This document shows, piece by piece, positions 46,938-59,100 of a DNA stretch of 64,000 nucleotides; within the stretch, counting starts at the first letter, position 1, and the number at the start of each line of letters is the position of its first letter. The notes below the pieces were generated by a model that ran no database searches, had not been told where the DNA came from, and saw only the letters and a list, made by a program, of their open reading frames with translations. Source of the DNA: Impatiens glandulifera (taxonomy: Eukaryota > Streptophyta > Magnoliopsida > Ericales > Balsaminaceae); assembly GCF_907164915.1 (NCBI RefSeq), contig NC_061866.1, positions 52,945,113 through 53,009,112 on the forward strand, in the 5' to 3' direction. Both the position numbers and the translations under genes were made by a program.

Positions 46938-47362
46938 TGTAGTGAGCTCGAAAAGTAACGACGTGCGATGAGTCGGGAGTATATATTGGGGGATTTACGG
47001 ATCATATAGAACTCCATTGTTTGAAATGTTAACGAAACTTGCATTCTTTTTTCCTTTTCTGCTTTATGAAGACGCTTTTTGTGGTGAGATGGAAAGAGAA
47101 AGAGGGGAGGCGGTGGAGCTTTTTCACTTTTGCTTTTCATGGCGGGTGGTTATTTTCTCAGATCGACTTGGAGAAGAAGGAAGAAGAAAACTGTAATTGG
47201 CGGAAGAAATGAAAAGCATTCAAAAGTTTTATTTTCTTTTTATATTAAATACAAATATGACCCTAGAAATGATTACAACTATGAATATTTTTTAAATAAT
47301 TGATAAAATATTTTCAATCTTATATGATAAAATTGTAAATTTTTTATTCAAAGTATTTTGGC
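46938..47362. other. 5' leader/promoter side of callose synthase
   Basis: No gene seen. On the minus strand the region just upstream of the ATG is purine/pyrimidine biased and should hold the leader; no confident TATA box was picked. Confidence 0.4.
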
Positions 47363-47906
47363 GGAAATTTGACAAAATGACCCTAGTAACGACTTTTTGA
47401 AGGAAACGACAAAAGTCGGATAAAGTTTGAAAAAAAGATTTTTTTGGCCTGTCTAAACCGAAAATACTCTTTCGCGTGACGCGACGCATGATGTTCGTGA
47501 CGCGAAGAAATGACCTAATAATGTTTGCAAAACTGATCTCGTGTTACGCGAGAGGTGTTTTGCGTGACACGAAAGGTGTTTTGCGTGACGCAAAGGGGTA
47601 TTTTGGACTTTGTACATGTCGAAAATGTCATTTTTTGCAAACATTATCAGGTCATCTCTTCGCGTCATGACGCGAAAGGATATTTTGGACTTTCTTCATG
47701 TCGAAAATTTATTTTTTACTAATATTATCAGGTCATCTCCTCGCGTCACGACGCGAAAGGATATGATATTTTGGACTTTGTTCATGCCGAAAATTTATTT
47801 TTTACTAATATTATCAGGTCATCTCCTCGCGTCACGATGAGAAGTGGTATTTTCGTTCCAAAAAAAATCAAACTTTATCCAGGCCTAATTCATTTGTCAA
47901 ATTTCC
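47363..47906. mobile_element. Foldback/MULE-like element with long imperfect TIRs
   Basis: The ends are perfect inverted repeats of 14 bp: GGAAATTTGACAAA (47363-47376) and TTTGTCAAATTTCC (47893-47906). Pairing continues inward imperfectly (ATAAAGTTTGA / TCAAACTTTAT; AATGACCTAATAATGTTTGC / GCAAACATTATCAGGTCAT). The middle has CpG-rich GCGTGACGCG motifs and 2-3 tandem ~90 bp units (GAAAATTTATTTTTTAC..., TCAGGTCATCTCCTCGCGTC). There is no transposase and no clear target duplication. Confidence 0.55.
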
Positions 47907-48437
47907 TTGTAGTATATTATTGAATTGTTTGAAAATAAGATAGAGAGATAGACGTGTAAAGGTAAGATTTTCTTTTAAGTGGGGTTTTGATTAGATCAGC
48001 TTTTTACTTAGTTTTATAATACAATAAAATTGCACTACCATGTGCATGTCAAAAGATATCATAAATATTAAATACTATTGATCATGCATGCATACAAAAT
48101 TAAAAATAAATAAATGTAACACTAACTTTCCTCTAATGGGTTTTCTTCGTTCTTAAGAGTTTAAGCAAATTAAAAGTTTTATTTGGCCATTTTCAGAATT
48201 ACTTATTTGGTAGGCTATAGCTGAGACATCATATGGAAAAAGAATGTGAAAACTATATATTCTTTACATGATTCTAATTTAACATATTATTTTGATTGGT
48301 AAAATATTTATAAATTAATATATTTGAAAAAAAAGGTAATTATTCAATTATGTTTTAACAGTATTTTCTTATAGTTCAAATAAGTTTAATCAACATAATT
48401 AAATGAACAAAATTATTTTCATCTGACTATATTCTAA
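47907..48437. other. AT-rich spacer before the Helitron
   Basis: Nothing recognisable; no ORF of note. Confidence 0.5.
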
Positions 48438-51400
48438 TCTATATATATATAATGATGCTTAATTTTTAAAATGTCCGGATTGCCGGGTCGAGAGTTGTGG
48501 TTAATTTGGATACTTGAGTCGGATTGTGGGTTGACCCGCCTTTAAATTTAAAACGGTTAAAAATAAAATTAAAAATGCTAGAGGTATGTTTCGAACTTGT
48601 AACCTAACAAAACAAATACAACTCTTTAACCAACTAGGCTACAAAGACTTTATATTTTAAATTCAACACTAAAGTTGATAAACGCGGGACGTTTTAATAT
48701 TAATATAAGTTCAACTTTTTAACTAACTAATCTATATATATATATATAATGATGCTTAATTTTTAAAGTGTCCGGATTGCCGGGTCAAGAGCTGTGGTTA
48801 ATTTGGATACTTGAGTCGGATTATGGATTGACCCGCCTTTAAATTTAAAACGGTTAAAAATAAAATTAAAAATGCTAGAGGTATGTTTCGAACTTGCAAC
48901 CTAACAAAACAAGTACAAATCTTTAACCAACTAGGCTACAAAGACTTTATATTTTAAATTAAACACCAAATTTGATAAACGCGGGACGTTTTAATATTAA
49001 TATAAGTTCAACTTTTTAACTTGTTAATCTATATATATATATATATATAATGATGCTTAATTTGTAAATTGTTCGGATTGCCGGGTCGAGAACTGTGGTT
49101 AATTTGGATACTTGAGTCGGATTGTGGGTTGACCCCTTTTAAATTTAAAACGGTTAAAAATAAAATTAAAAATGCTAGAGGTATGTTTCGAACTTGCAAC
49201 CTAACAAAACAAGTACGACTCTTTAACCAACTAGGCTACAAAGACTTTATATTTTAAATTAAACACCAAATTTGATAAACGCGGAACGTTTTAATATTAA
49301 TATAAGTTCAACTTTTTAACTTGTTAATCTATATATATATAATGATGTTTAATTTTTAAAGTGTCCGGATTGCCGGGTCGAGAGCTGTGGTTAATTTGGA
49401 TACTTGGGTCGTTAATTTAGATACTTGGGTCGGATTGTGGGTTGACCCGCCTTTAAATTTAAAACGGTTGAAAATAAAATTAAAAATGCTAGAGGTATGT
49501 TTCGAACTTGCAACCTAACAAAACAAATATAACTTTTGATCCAACTAGGCTACAAAGACTTTATATTTTAAATTTAACACCAAATTTGATAAACGCGGGA
49601 CGTTTTAATATTAATATAAGTTCAACTTTTTAACTAACTAATCTATATATATATATATAATGATGCTTAATTTTTAAAGTGTTCGGATTGCCGGGTCGAG
49701 AGTTGTGGTTAATTTGGATACTTGAGTCGGATTGTGGGTTGACCCGTCTTTAAATTTAAAACGGTTAAAAATAAAATTAAAAATGCTAGAGGTATGTTTC
49801 GAACTTGCAACCTAACAAAACAAGTATAACTCTTTAACCAACAAGGCTACAAAGACTTTATATTTTAAATTCAACACCAAATTTGATAAACGCGGGACGT
49901 TTTAATAATATAAGTTCAACTTTTTAACTTGTTAATCTATATATATATAATGATGCTTAATTTTTTAAGTGTCCGGATTGCCGGGTCGAGAGTTGTGGTT
50001 AATTTGAATACTTGGGTCGTTAATTTGGATATTTGGGTCGGATTGTGGGTTGACCCGCCTTTAAATTTAAAACGGTTGAAAATAAAATTAAAAATGCTAG
50101 AGCTATGTTTTGAAATTGCAACCTAACAAAACAAGTACAACTCTTTAACCAACTAGGCTACAAAGACTTTATATTTTAAATTCAATACCAAATTTGATAA
50201 ACGCGGGACGTTTTAATATTAATATAAGTTCAACTTTTTAACTAACTAATCTATATATATATAATGATGCTTAATTTGTAAAGCGTCCGGATTGCCGGGT
50301 CGAGAGCTGTGGTTAATTTGGATACTTGAGTCAGATTGTGGGTTGACCCCCCTTTAAATTTAAAACGGTTAAAAATAAAATTAAAAATGCTAGAGGTATG
50401 TTTCGAACTTGCAACCTAACAAAACAAGTACAACTCTTTAACCAACTAGGCTACAAAGACTTTATATTTTAAATTAAACACCAAATTTGATAAACGCGGG
50501 ACGTTTTAATATTAATATAAGTTCAACTTTTTAACTTGTTAATCTATATATATATAATGATGCTTAATTTTTAAATTGTTCGGATTGTCGGGTCGAGAAC
50601 TGTGGTTAATTTGATACTTGAGTCGGATTGTGGGTTGACCCGCTTTTAAATTTAAAACGGTTAAAATAAAATTAAAAATGCTAGAGGTATGTTTCGAACT
50701 TGTAACCTAACAAAACAAGTACAACTCTTTAACCAACTAGGCTACAAAGACTTCATATTTTATATTCAACACTAAATTTGATAAACGTGGGACGTTTTAA
50801 TATTAATATAAGTTCAACTTTTTAACTAACTAATCTATATATATATATATATATATATATATAATGATGCTTAATTTTTAAAGTGTCCGGATTGCCGGGT
50901 CGAGAGCTGTGGTTAATTTGGATACTTGAGTCGGATTGTGGGTTGACCCGCTTTTAAATTTAAAACGGTTAAAAATAAAATTAAAAATGCTAGAGGTATG
51001 TTTCGAACTTGCAACCTAACAAAACAAGTACAACTTTTTAACCAACTAGGCTACAAAGACTTTATATTTTAAATTAAACACCAAATTTGATAAACGCGGG
51101 ACGTTTTAATATTAATATAAGTTCTCTATATATATATATATAATGATGCTTAATTTTTAAAATGTCCGGATTGCCGGGTCGAGAGTTGTGGTTAATTTGG
51201 ATACTTGAGTCGGATTGTGGGTTGACCCGCCTTTAAATTTAAAACGGTTAAAAATAAAATTAAAAATCCTAGAGGTATGTTTCGAACTTGTAACCTAACA
51301 AAACAAATACAACTCTTTAACCAACTAGGCTACGAAGACTTTATATTTTAAATTCAACACTAAAGTTGATAAACGCGGGACGTTTTAATATTAATATAAG

Positions 51401-53092
51401 TTTAACTTTTTAACTAACTAATCTATATATATATATAATGATGCTTAATTTTTAAAGTGTCCGGATTGCCGGGTCAAGAGCTGTGGTTAATTTGGATACT
51501 TGAGTCGGATTATGGATTGACTCGCCTTTAAATTTAAAACGGTTAAAAATAAAATTAAAAATGCTAGAGGTATGTTTCGAACTTGCAACCTAACAAAACA
51601 AGTACAACTCTTTAACCAACTAGGCTACAAAGACTTTATATTTTAAATTAAACACCAAATTTGATAAACGCGGGACGTTTTAATATTAATATAAGTTCAA
51701 CTTTTTAACTTGTTAATCTATATATATATAATGATGTTTAATTTTTAAAGTGTCCGGATTGCCGGGTCGAGAGCTGTGGTTAATTTGGATACTTGGGTCG
51801 TTAATTTAGATACTTGGGTCGGATTGTGGGTTGACCCGCCTTTAAATTTAAAACGGTTGAAAATAAAATTAAAAATGCTAGAGGTATGTTTCGAACTTGC
51901 AACCTAACAAAACAAATATAACTTTTTAACCAACTAGGCTACAAAGACTTTATATTTTAAATTTAACACCAAATTTGATAAACGCGGGACGTTTTAATAT
52001 TAATATAAGTTCAACTTTTTAACTAACTAATCTATATATATATAATGATGCTTAATTTGTAAAGTGTCCTGATTGCCGGGTCGAGAGCTGTGGTTAATTT
52101 GGATACTTGAGTCGGATTGTGGGTTGACCCGCCTTTAAATTTAAAACGGTTAAAAATAAAATTAAAAATGCTAGAGGTATATTTCGAACTTGCAACCTAA
52201 CAAAACAAGTACAACTCTTTAATCAACTAGGCTACAAAGACTTTATATTTTAAATTAAACACCAAATTTGATAAACGCGGGACGTTTTAATATTAATATA
52301 AGTTCAACTTTTTAACTTGTTAATCTATATATATATAATGATGCTTAATTTTTAAAGTGTTCGGATTGCCGGGTCGAGAGCTGTGGTTAATTTGGATACT
52401 TGAGTCGGATTGTCGGTTGACCCGCCTTTAAATTTAAAACGGTTAAAATAAAATTAAAAATGTTAGAGGTATGTTTCGAATTTGCAACCTAACAAAACAA
52501 GTACAACCTTTTAACCAACTAGGCTACAAAGACTTTATATTTTAAATTTAACACCAAATTTGATAAACGCGGGACGTTTTAATATTAATATAAGTTCAAC
52601 TTTTTAACTAACTAATCTATATATATATATATATATATATATATAATGATGCTTAATTTTTAAAATGTCCGGATTGCCGGGTCGAGAGCTGTGGTTAATT
52701 TGGATACTTGAGTCGGATTGTGGGTTGACTCGCCTTTAAATTTAAAACGGTTAAAAATAAAATTAAAAATGCTAGAGGTATGTTTCGAACTTGCAACCTA
52801 ACAAAACAAGTACAATTCTTTAACCAACTAGGCTACAAAGACTTTATATTTTAAATTTAACACCAAATTTGATAAACGCGGGACGTTTTAATATTAATAT
52901 AAGTTCAACTTTTTAACTAACTAATCTATATATATAATGATGTTGAGTAAATGGATATACTTGAGTCGGATTGTGGGTTGACCCACCCATAAACTTAAAA
53001 CGGTTAAAAATAAAATTAAAAATATTATCCATAATTTTTTTTCACGGTTTTTTATATTATTAATCGTGCAAATGCACGGGCTAAATGCTAGT
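48438..53092 (+). mobile_element. Non-autonomous Helitron built of ~300 bp tandem units
   Basis: The 5' end starts TCTATATATA after an A. The 3' end is CTAGT (53088-53092) preceded, 9 bases earlier, by a 6-bp-stem hairpin CGTGCA-AA-TGCACG (53065-53078): the classic Helitron CTRRT plus hairpin signature. Between them, 16 starts of TCTATATA...ATGATG occur at 48438, 48731, 49028, 49328, 49642, 49936, 50250, 50543, 50834, 51125, 51422, 51717, 52031, 52324, 52616 and 52925; the last unit is cut short and leads into the 3' end. Unit length is 291-314 bp. No Rep/helicase ORF is present. The base after CTAGT is A rather than the expected T, so the exact 3' border needs checking. Confidence 0.72.
48588..48641 (-). 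ncRNA. tRNA-like A box/B box pair in the repeat unit (first of ~15)
   Basis: On the minus strand TAGCCTAGTTGG (48641-48630) fits the Pol III A box TRGYNNANNNGG, and GTTCGAAAC (48596-48588) fits the B box GWTCRANNC, ~33 nt apart as in tRNA genes. The pair recurs with small changes in every full ~300 bp unit. It looks like the head of a tRNA-derived SINE caught in the unit. No mature tRNA fold was found, so a functional tRNA is unlikely; transcription is unproven. Confidence 0.45.
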
Positions 53093-55515
53093 AATTAATA
53101 AAAATACAAATTCTACTGAGATTTGGTATATTATATATATTGAATAATAATAATAATAATATATCACTTATATATACAAGCCAATTCTTGTACTACTAAA
53201 CATGGATTGATAGTCAAAACTGAATTGAGACAAAATTTAGTAGTATTGCTATTAACAATTTAATTAAAGAATGTCTTATTTCTCTAAAAAAAATAATTTT
53301 TTTTCAACCTCTAGCCTTCATTTTACTTGAGTATTTTTTTAATTTAGAATACTTTATTTTTATAATATTTAGAATATAAGTTAGAAGAAATCTCGAGTTG
53401 ACTTATTCCTTCTTAATACTTGAGTAAGATGCAAAATTATGAGTTTTAATATTGTCATTCTCTAATATTACAAATATCTAGTGACATCTACATAATAGAG
53501 GGAAAGAAATGGACAATAACATTTAAAATGACCCATAAAATATAGTGACATACTTAGAATTGACAACTAAGAGTAATAATGAATATCTTTAACTTCTCAA
53601 AAAATATCCACCACACAGATCCAGACCCTTAACCGCCACAACCGCCACCACCATCACCGCCGCCACCATCACCGACACGACATCGACACTGCCACCACAA
53701 CATAGGGAGCTGATGATACCTACAAGCATTAGGAAAGCAAAGACGGCGAGAATGATAATAGCAGGAGTAGGCAGCCACATGCTTGTAAACTTTGATTAAT
53801 TTAAACAAGAACAAATACAAATATATATCCGATCTTCTTGGCCAATCTATCTAGTGATATATAATATAAATTTAATGGAACTAGTCAATATGTATAAATA
53901 TGGAAGGCCCGCTTAGCAAGTTGGCATGTGAAGCTGCCATGTAATTTTGACTTTCAAGTCAACTTTTTTGTTTTTTAAGAAAACATTTTCCTTATAGGAT
54001 TCTTAAGTCTCATTTACCTAATTACCTTAACAAATTAAAAATAAATCACCATTGATGGTGTCCGGAAGAATGTTACGGTTTAGGTTTCTGAACGATAGGC
54101 GAGATGGAGACGATAAGCGAACGGATAGGTAAAAAAAACTTTTGATTTTTGATATAAAAAATATTTTCTTGAACGTATTGTAGACTCCATCTTCCCAACC
54201 AAACTGATTGCTCACCATTTGTTTGTCCGAGCGGTTTGACCAATTAAAGGAGCAACAGTGGAGGATTTTTTTTTTTTTTTTTATCTATTTCAATACTATT
54301 AAGTCTTAATATTTGACCAAAGTTCACGCAAACAACATATTTCACTGTAACTCTAGGCCTTCAACCACCTCATAAGTCATATTGTTTCGATAGAGTCCCG
54401 CATATTAAAAACAAATAATCAAAATACCTAAAACTTTGATACTGTTTGTTAAACGAAAATGAATGGTGAAAGATGGCAAAAATAATAAGAAAATGCAAGA
54501 ATTTAACGTGATTTATAAGGATAAAATTTGGTTAAATCCACTCAAAAGATAAAATATTATTGAGTAGATCAGACCAAAGATTACATCATAACAAATGTTA
54601 TGACACAAATTTATTTAACATTCAATCCTCGAAACATTAACAGATACATAATTGGACAAAAAAACGATCAAAAACTTCATTTTCTAAATTGTCACATTTT
54701 ATTTATTTTTTGAGAACGGTGAGTTTCACTTATATTTTGAAATATGACTAACCCCGGGTTAAGCACATATCCCGCAAACACTTAACCATGCGCATAACTT
54801 GTCGCCTAAAGAGCTCGAACTTAGAACCTCAGTATATTCTGCTCTTATTGTCACTAAACTAAAAGAGGAGATCACATCTCACATTTAAATAAACCCCCTT
54901 AATAATAATATATTGTCCAAGACTCTTCAAAATGTCCAAATTGTCATAATATTTTTCTAATTATATTACCCTAACAAAAATATCTATTTTATTTATTCTT
55001 ATCTTCTTTATACTAAGATTATATACTAAAACGTATATTTTTCATTTTTTTTAATACTTCTTACTTTTACCAACCAGTTTAAGATTATTCAAAAATATAT
55101 ACAACTTCTAAGCAAAAATATCAAGAATTGCGTGGAAATTATCACTACCCATATACAGTTTTTAAATACATTGATGACAGACCCCGTGGAAAGATTTTTC
55201 TTTGTATGAAAATTATTTTTCTAAAGATCCAACTATAATTGTCATAAGTTCACTACTTTTAGAAAGAAAAAAAAAACAAAACTTTAATTTCTTGTAACCC
55301 AAATGTTTTCTACACGTTTAAGTATTATTATAGAAGTTAAACTAAATTTAATGTTAAAAAAATAAATATTTTACCCATTTAAGATTTCTGTAGAAATAAG
55401 TCAAATTGGTCAACTATACCAAGACTTTTATGCAACTGTAAGCGTCCGCTTTAATAGTGCGGGCCTACAGTATTAAATAATGGGCAAGCTTTTTTAAAAT
55501 TCAATTGTGAAAAAA

Positions 55516-55573
<58 letters not shown>

Positions 55574-56159
55574 AATAAAAAAAAAACTTAAACCTTGATC
55601 AAAATATCACCTAGAAAAAAATAAAAGGGAGAAATTAAAATTGAAAAAAAGTTGATTTCTTAGCATTAGCATCTCAAATTTACAACACATGCACTAATAT
55701 AAGAATAATACATTTCTCCCATCTTGTTATAAAAACACATAATATATAACATTTAAAATGGTGACAATAATTGTAAAATAAAGAGAAAGGGAGAGAGTAA
55801 TAAAGATATTGTAAATCCGCAATTTAAATTTCCTCAGGTTACAAAATGAGCAATTAAAGCACCACCTTACACCCCCCAATTCAATTGTATATGAAAACCA
55901 AAACAGGAAGTTAAGCAAAATGCTCTTCCTAACTGGGTAAATAATTTTTTGTTCTGAAAATATCTACTAGATGGTTCGTTTTTACGACGAATAAGCAGCG
56001 CCTATTTAGTTTCGATATATAATAATAATAATGATAATATACAGTTGGGACGACGACGATAGTTACTTACTGTCATAAGGGAAGTGATAGGATGAAGGTA
56101 AAAAGTCAACTGCCTTCATCGCGTTTTCTCCTCCTTCGAATACGTCAGATGGGTCGATT
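53093..56159. other. AT-rich intergenic spacer
   Basis: No confident gene apart from one small candidate ORF at 53589-53780. A (TA)n run lies at ~55520-55570. 54735-54850 is a dispersed repeat also seen near 24000. The last ~150 bp before 56160 should be the 3' UTR of the UBP gene. Confidence 0.5.
53589..53780 (-). CDS. Candidate small membrane peptide gene (63 aa), possibly frameshifted
   Basis: Begins MWLPTPAIIILAVFAFLMLV, a hydrophobic helix, then SSLCCGG and a Val/Ala-rich tail. The tail comes from a GC-rich (ACC)n-like tract; in the next frame the same DNA reads GDGGGGDGGGGCGG followed by a stop. Plants have small proteins with a membrane helix, CC motif and Gly/Cys-rich end, so a one-base shift may have altered this one. 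A TATATATT-like box on the minus strand lies ~50 bp upstream. No homologue is recognised; this could be chance. Confidence 0.3.
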   Translation of the reverse strand: MWLPTPAIIILAVFAFLMLVGIISSLCCGGSVDVVSVMVAAVMVVAVVAVKGLDLCGGYFLRS

Positions 56160-59100
56160 CTATAGTAAATATGAGCTCGCAACAAAACCGTTTCTGTCTG
56201 GGTCAAATCTCGTCAGGGGCTTGCTACCAGAAGACATGCTACATTTAACTGTTCTTTGGGACGCCGGATTATTATTATATTCAGTCTGCCCGTACAAGTT
56301 GTCAAATATTGAAGAGAATGAATCGTTGCTGAAAGAATCTCTGGTGCTCTCCGTAGTGAATGATGATTCGTCTGAGCTTGTGAACATGGACCAATCGCTA
56401 GATAATGTCGCCTCTGAAAACTCCATGCTTAATGGCTCTGCACTAGCAGCTTCAATGGAGGACGAGGTGTGGTGACTGAATTTCGTTTCTGACTGAAGAA
56501 GATCTTCATAGTTGTTCACAAACTGCTCAACGTTGGCTTTGCTTCGCGACTGCTTTTCGCTTTTTGATGTTGAGTGACGGTTGAGTTTCCTTGCTGGCCG
56601 AGGACAGGACCTGGAATGGAAAATAAATATATATATTAAAGAATTGGGCAACTTTTATATTTACTAGAGAAGATCAACATTTTGCGTAATTAATGTTTTA
56701 CCTTTTGTAGAATAAGATATACGCTCCTTCCGACATCACTTGACTCGATTGTACTGATTGGACCTGTTTCGTTCAATCACGAGAAACAAATACAAAATTA
56801 GATCAAGTACAATTGTTACTACACAAAAGGAATTGAAGGGTATAATTGTAAACCTCAGTATCGTCGACTCTGTACCAATTGCCAAGGAGATCCTTCACAT
56901 AAGAGACGTAATGCCCAGAAAACGATGCATTCAGTGTGTCCACGTGGACTATTACTCCGTAAAGCATGTAGAGAGGAGGAGTGTCTTCACCAGTCATATA
57001 TGGGATCATGTCCAACATATCTGGAAAGGTTATGCACTTGCTTATTTTTCCATAGCTTCCCTCCTGTCAAAGAAAAAAACAATAAAAATGACTGCCCGAT
57101 TTGAAAATAAGTCAAGAAAACAACACTTCCTCGAACTGGGTTCAAGTCAGGATCTAATCCATGACAATAAATTTCTGAAACTGTGTCTAACCACATAGAC
57201 AAAAAAAAATGTGTTTCTGAAAAGTTATTGACTGTTTTTAATCTAGATCCGGATCAAGAAACTGTTTCCAAATGGGAATGATACTCAAGCAACTACCTGA
57301 AATCTCTTTAGCACAATTGTCAGAATGTTGGGGGCTTCATGTATCTTCAACTGCTTCCTTGCCCGAACATACGCAGAACACCTTTCAGCAAAAAAAATAT
57401 AACACATAAATACGTTAACAATAAGTGGAGAATAATAGTACTATATAGTTTGTAATGTAAACATACTTTCCACATCTATACATGTTATCTCCATCCAGTT
57501 CCTCGGGAGTCGTGAACTGGGTCAGGGCATCCTCTAATGACTCGACCCAACCATAAATTTCCAATGTGAGATCCATGATATTCTCGTATCGTTCTGACTC
57601 GTGAAAACATCTCAAGCATTTAACCTTTGATTTAAGACGACCCCCAAAAGCATATTGTATGAAGGTTGTCTCTTGCAGCCTAGGCTCAACCGCATCCTCG
57701 CCTCCCAAACCCTCCAAACAGATGGATTGCATGGAGGTAACAAGAAGCCTGGATATTCAAAAATTAATAGATAAATACTCATTTTGTGGTAGTAGTGGTC
57801 TGACCTAGAAAACGTTTAAATGTACCTTAAAAATTCATGAGCATCTTCTTGACTTCCATTGCCAATATGACAATTACTACTTTGCATTTTGGAAAGAATT
57901 CTGCTGGGAGATAAAGGGCCCCTACTTTCTCTTGACTTTGTTACATGCTCTTCAAGTTCACACATAAGGCACCATTTTCTCACACAGCCTGTGATTGAAG
58001 TGAGAACATACTGCATAAGCTTGCTTTTATTTATTTATATCAAGGATTGTGAGAAAAATATATTGTATTTATGGTCTTACAAAATCTGGAATGTTGTCTC
58101 TGAAGTAAATAGACAGTCAGAGGCTTCGTGCTCGTCAGACATTGCAATACAGCATTGGCATAACAACTAAAACAACATTACAATTAGTTGACATTGGGAT
58201 GGTTAAGGGCAGAACATGTGTATCCAAAATGGAAATCTTACGACAAGACATGGAAAGATCATTTATCGAATTTGAAAAACAGTTAAAAGAAATGGTTCAA
58301 TCTAAAATGTCTAACAACATTGGTGAGAATCCAATGCCCCAAAAACCTAAGGGTTCCTTCGCAAGGTTTAATTAGTTTGGACTTGTTTAGTATTAAACTG
58401 GGATAGAGACAAGAAAAAAATGTTCTTCCATAGAATAATCCAGTGTTTCCTTTGTCGAAATAAGAACAATAATCTGATTCAAATCGACTTAGTGAAATCT
58501 CAGAGTTATATACTGGAAAAAGGAATAATCAATCGGATTCAGGATTTATTCAATGATTTTTGTGTTGATATTCTATACGAAATAGAATCCCCTAACATAC
58601 TAAGTTTGTTTAAGTGACAAAATTCTATTTCTATTTGTATCTGTTGTAAATTCCAATTCAATTTCAGTAGAAAATTCTATTTATTCCTCCATTAATACGT
58701 ATGTCACATTCCATATAAGAAGTTGGGGTTATGATGTTAACATTTTTAAAAGCATTTAAACTGGGATCTTAAATTCAATGATAAATGCATTATGATTAGA
58801 TCTCCGCATTCTGTATAAAAGTAATGAGAGTGAATTGTTAATGATACCTGTTCCCACAATTTATGAGCCCTCTAGGAGATAAGTCAATGATCTCATACTG
58901 AAAAAACTTCATAAACTCTTCATAAGGGAATAGCATCTGGAAATACAATTGCAGAATAAAATACATCAGGAAACTAGGTATTCTTATGAACAGACAAGGG
59001 TATCAGACCTATTTAAATAACTCACCATTAGTTTCTTGTCCTTCTCAAATGAAACATCATGTGTTTCTTGTCTGCCTAGCTTGGATGATTTCCTCATACC

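Noticed and set aside
48588..48641. Functional tRNA gene in the array
   Set aside because: A and B boxes are present, but the acceptor and anticodon stems do not pair convincingly by eye.
48438..53092. Repeated 62-77 aa ORFs in the array and the idea of a CRISPR-like or coding repeat
   Set aside because: Plant nuclear context; units are ~300 bp without spacers, ORFs are not conserved between units and Helitron ends explain the structure better.
56092..56475. 127 aa plus-strand ORF
   Set aside because: Antisense shadow of the Ser-rich last exon of the UBP gene.
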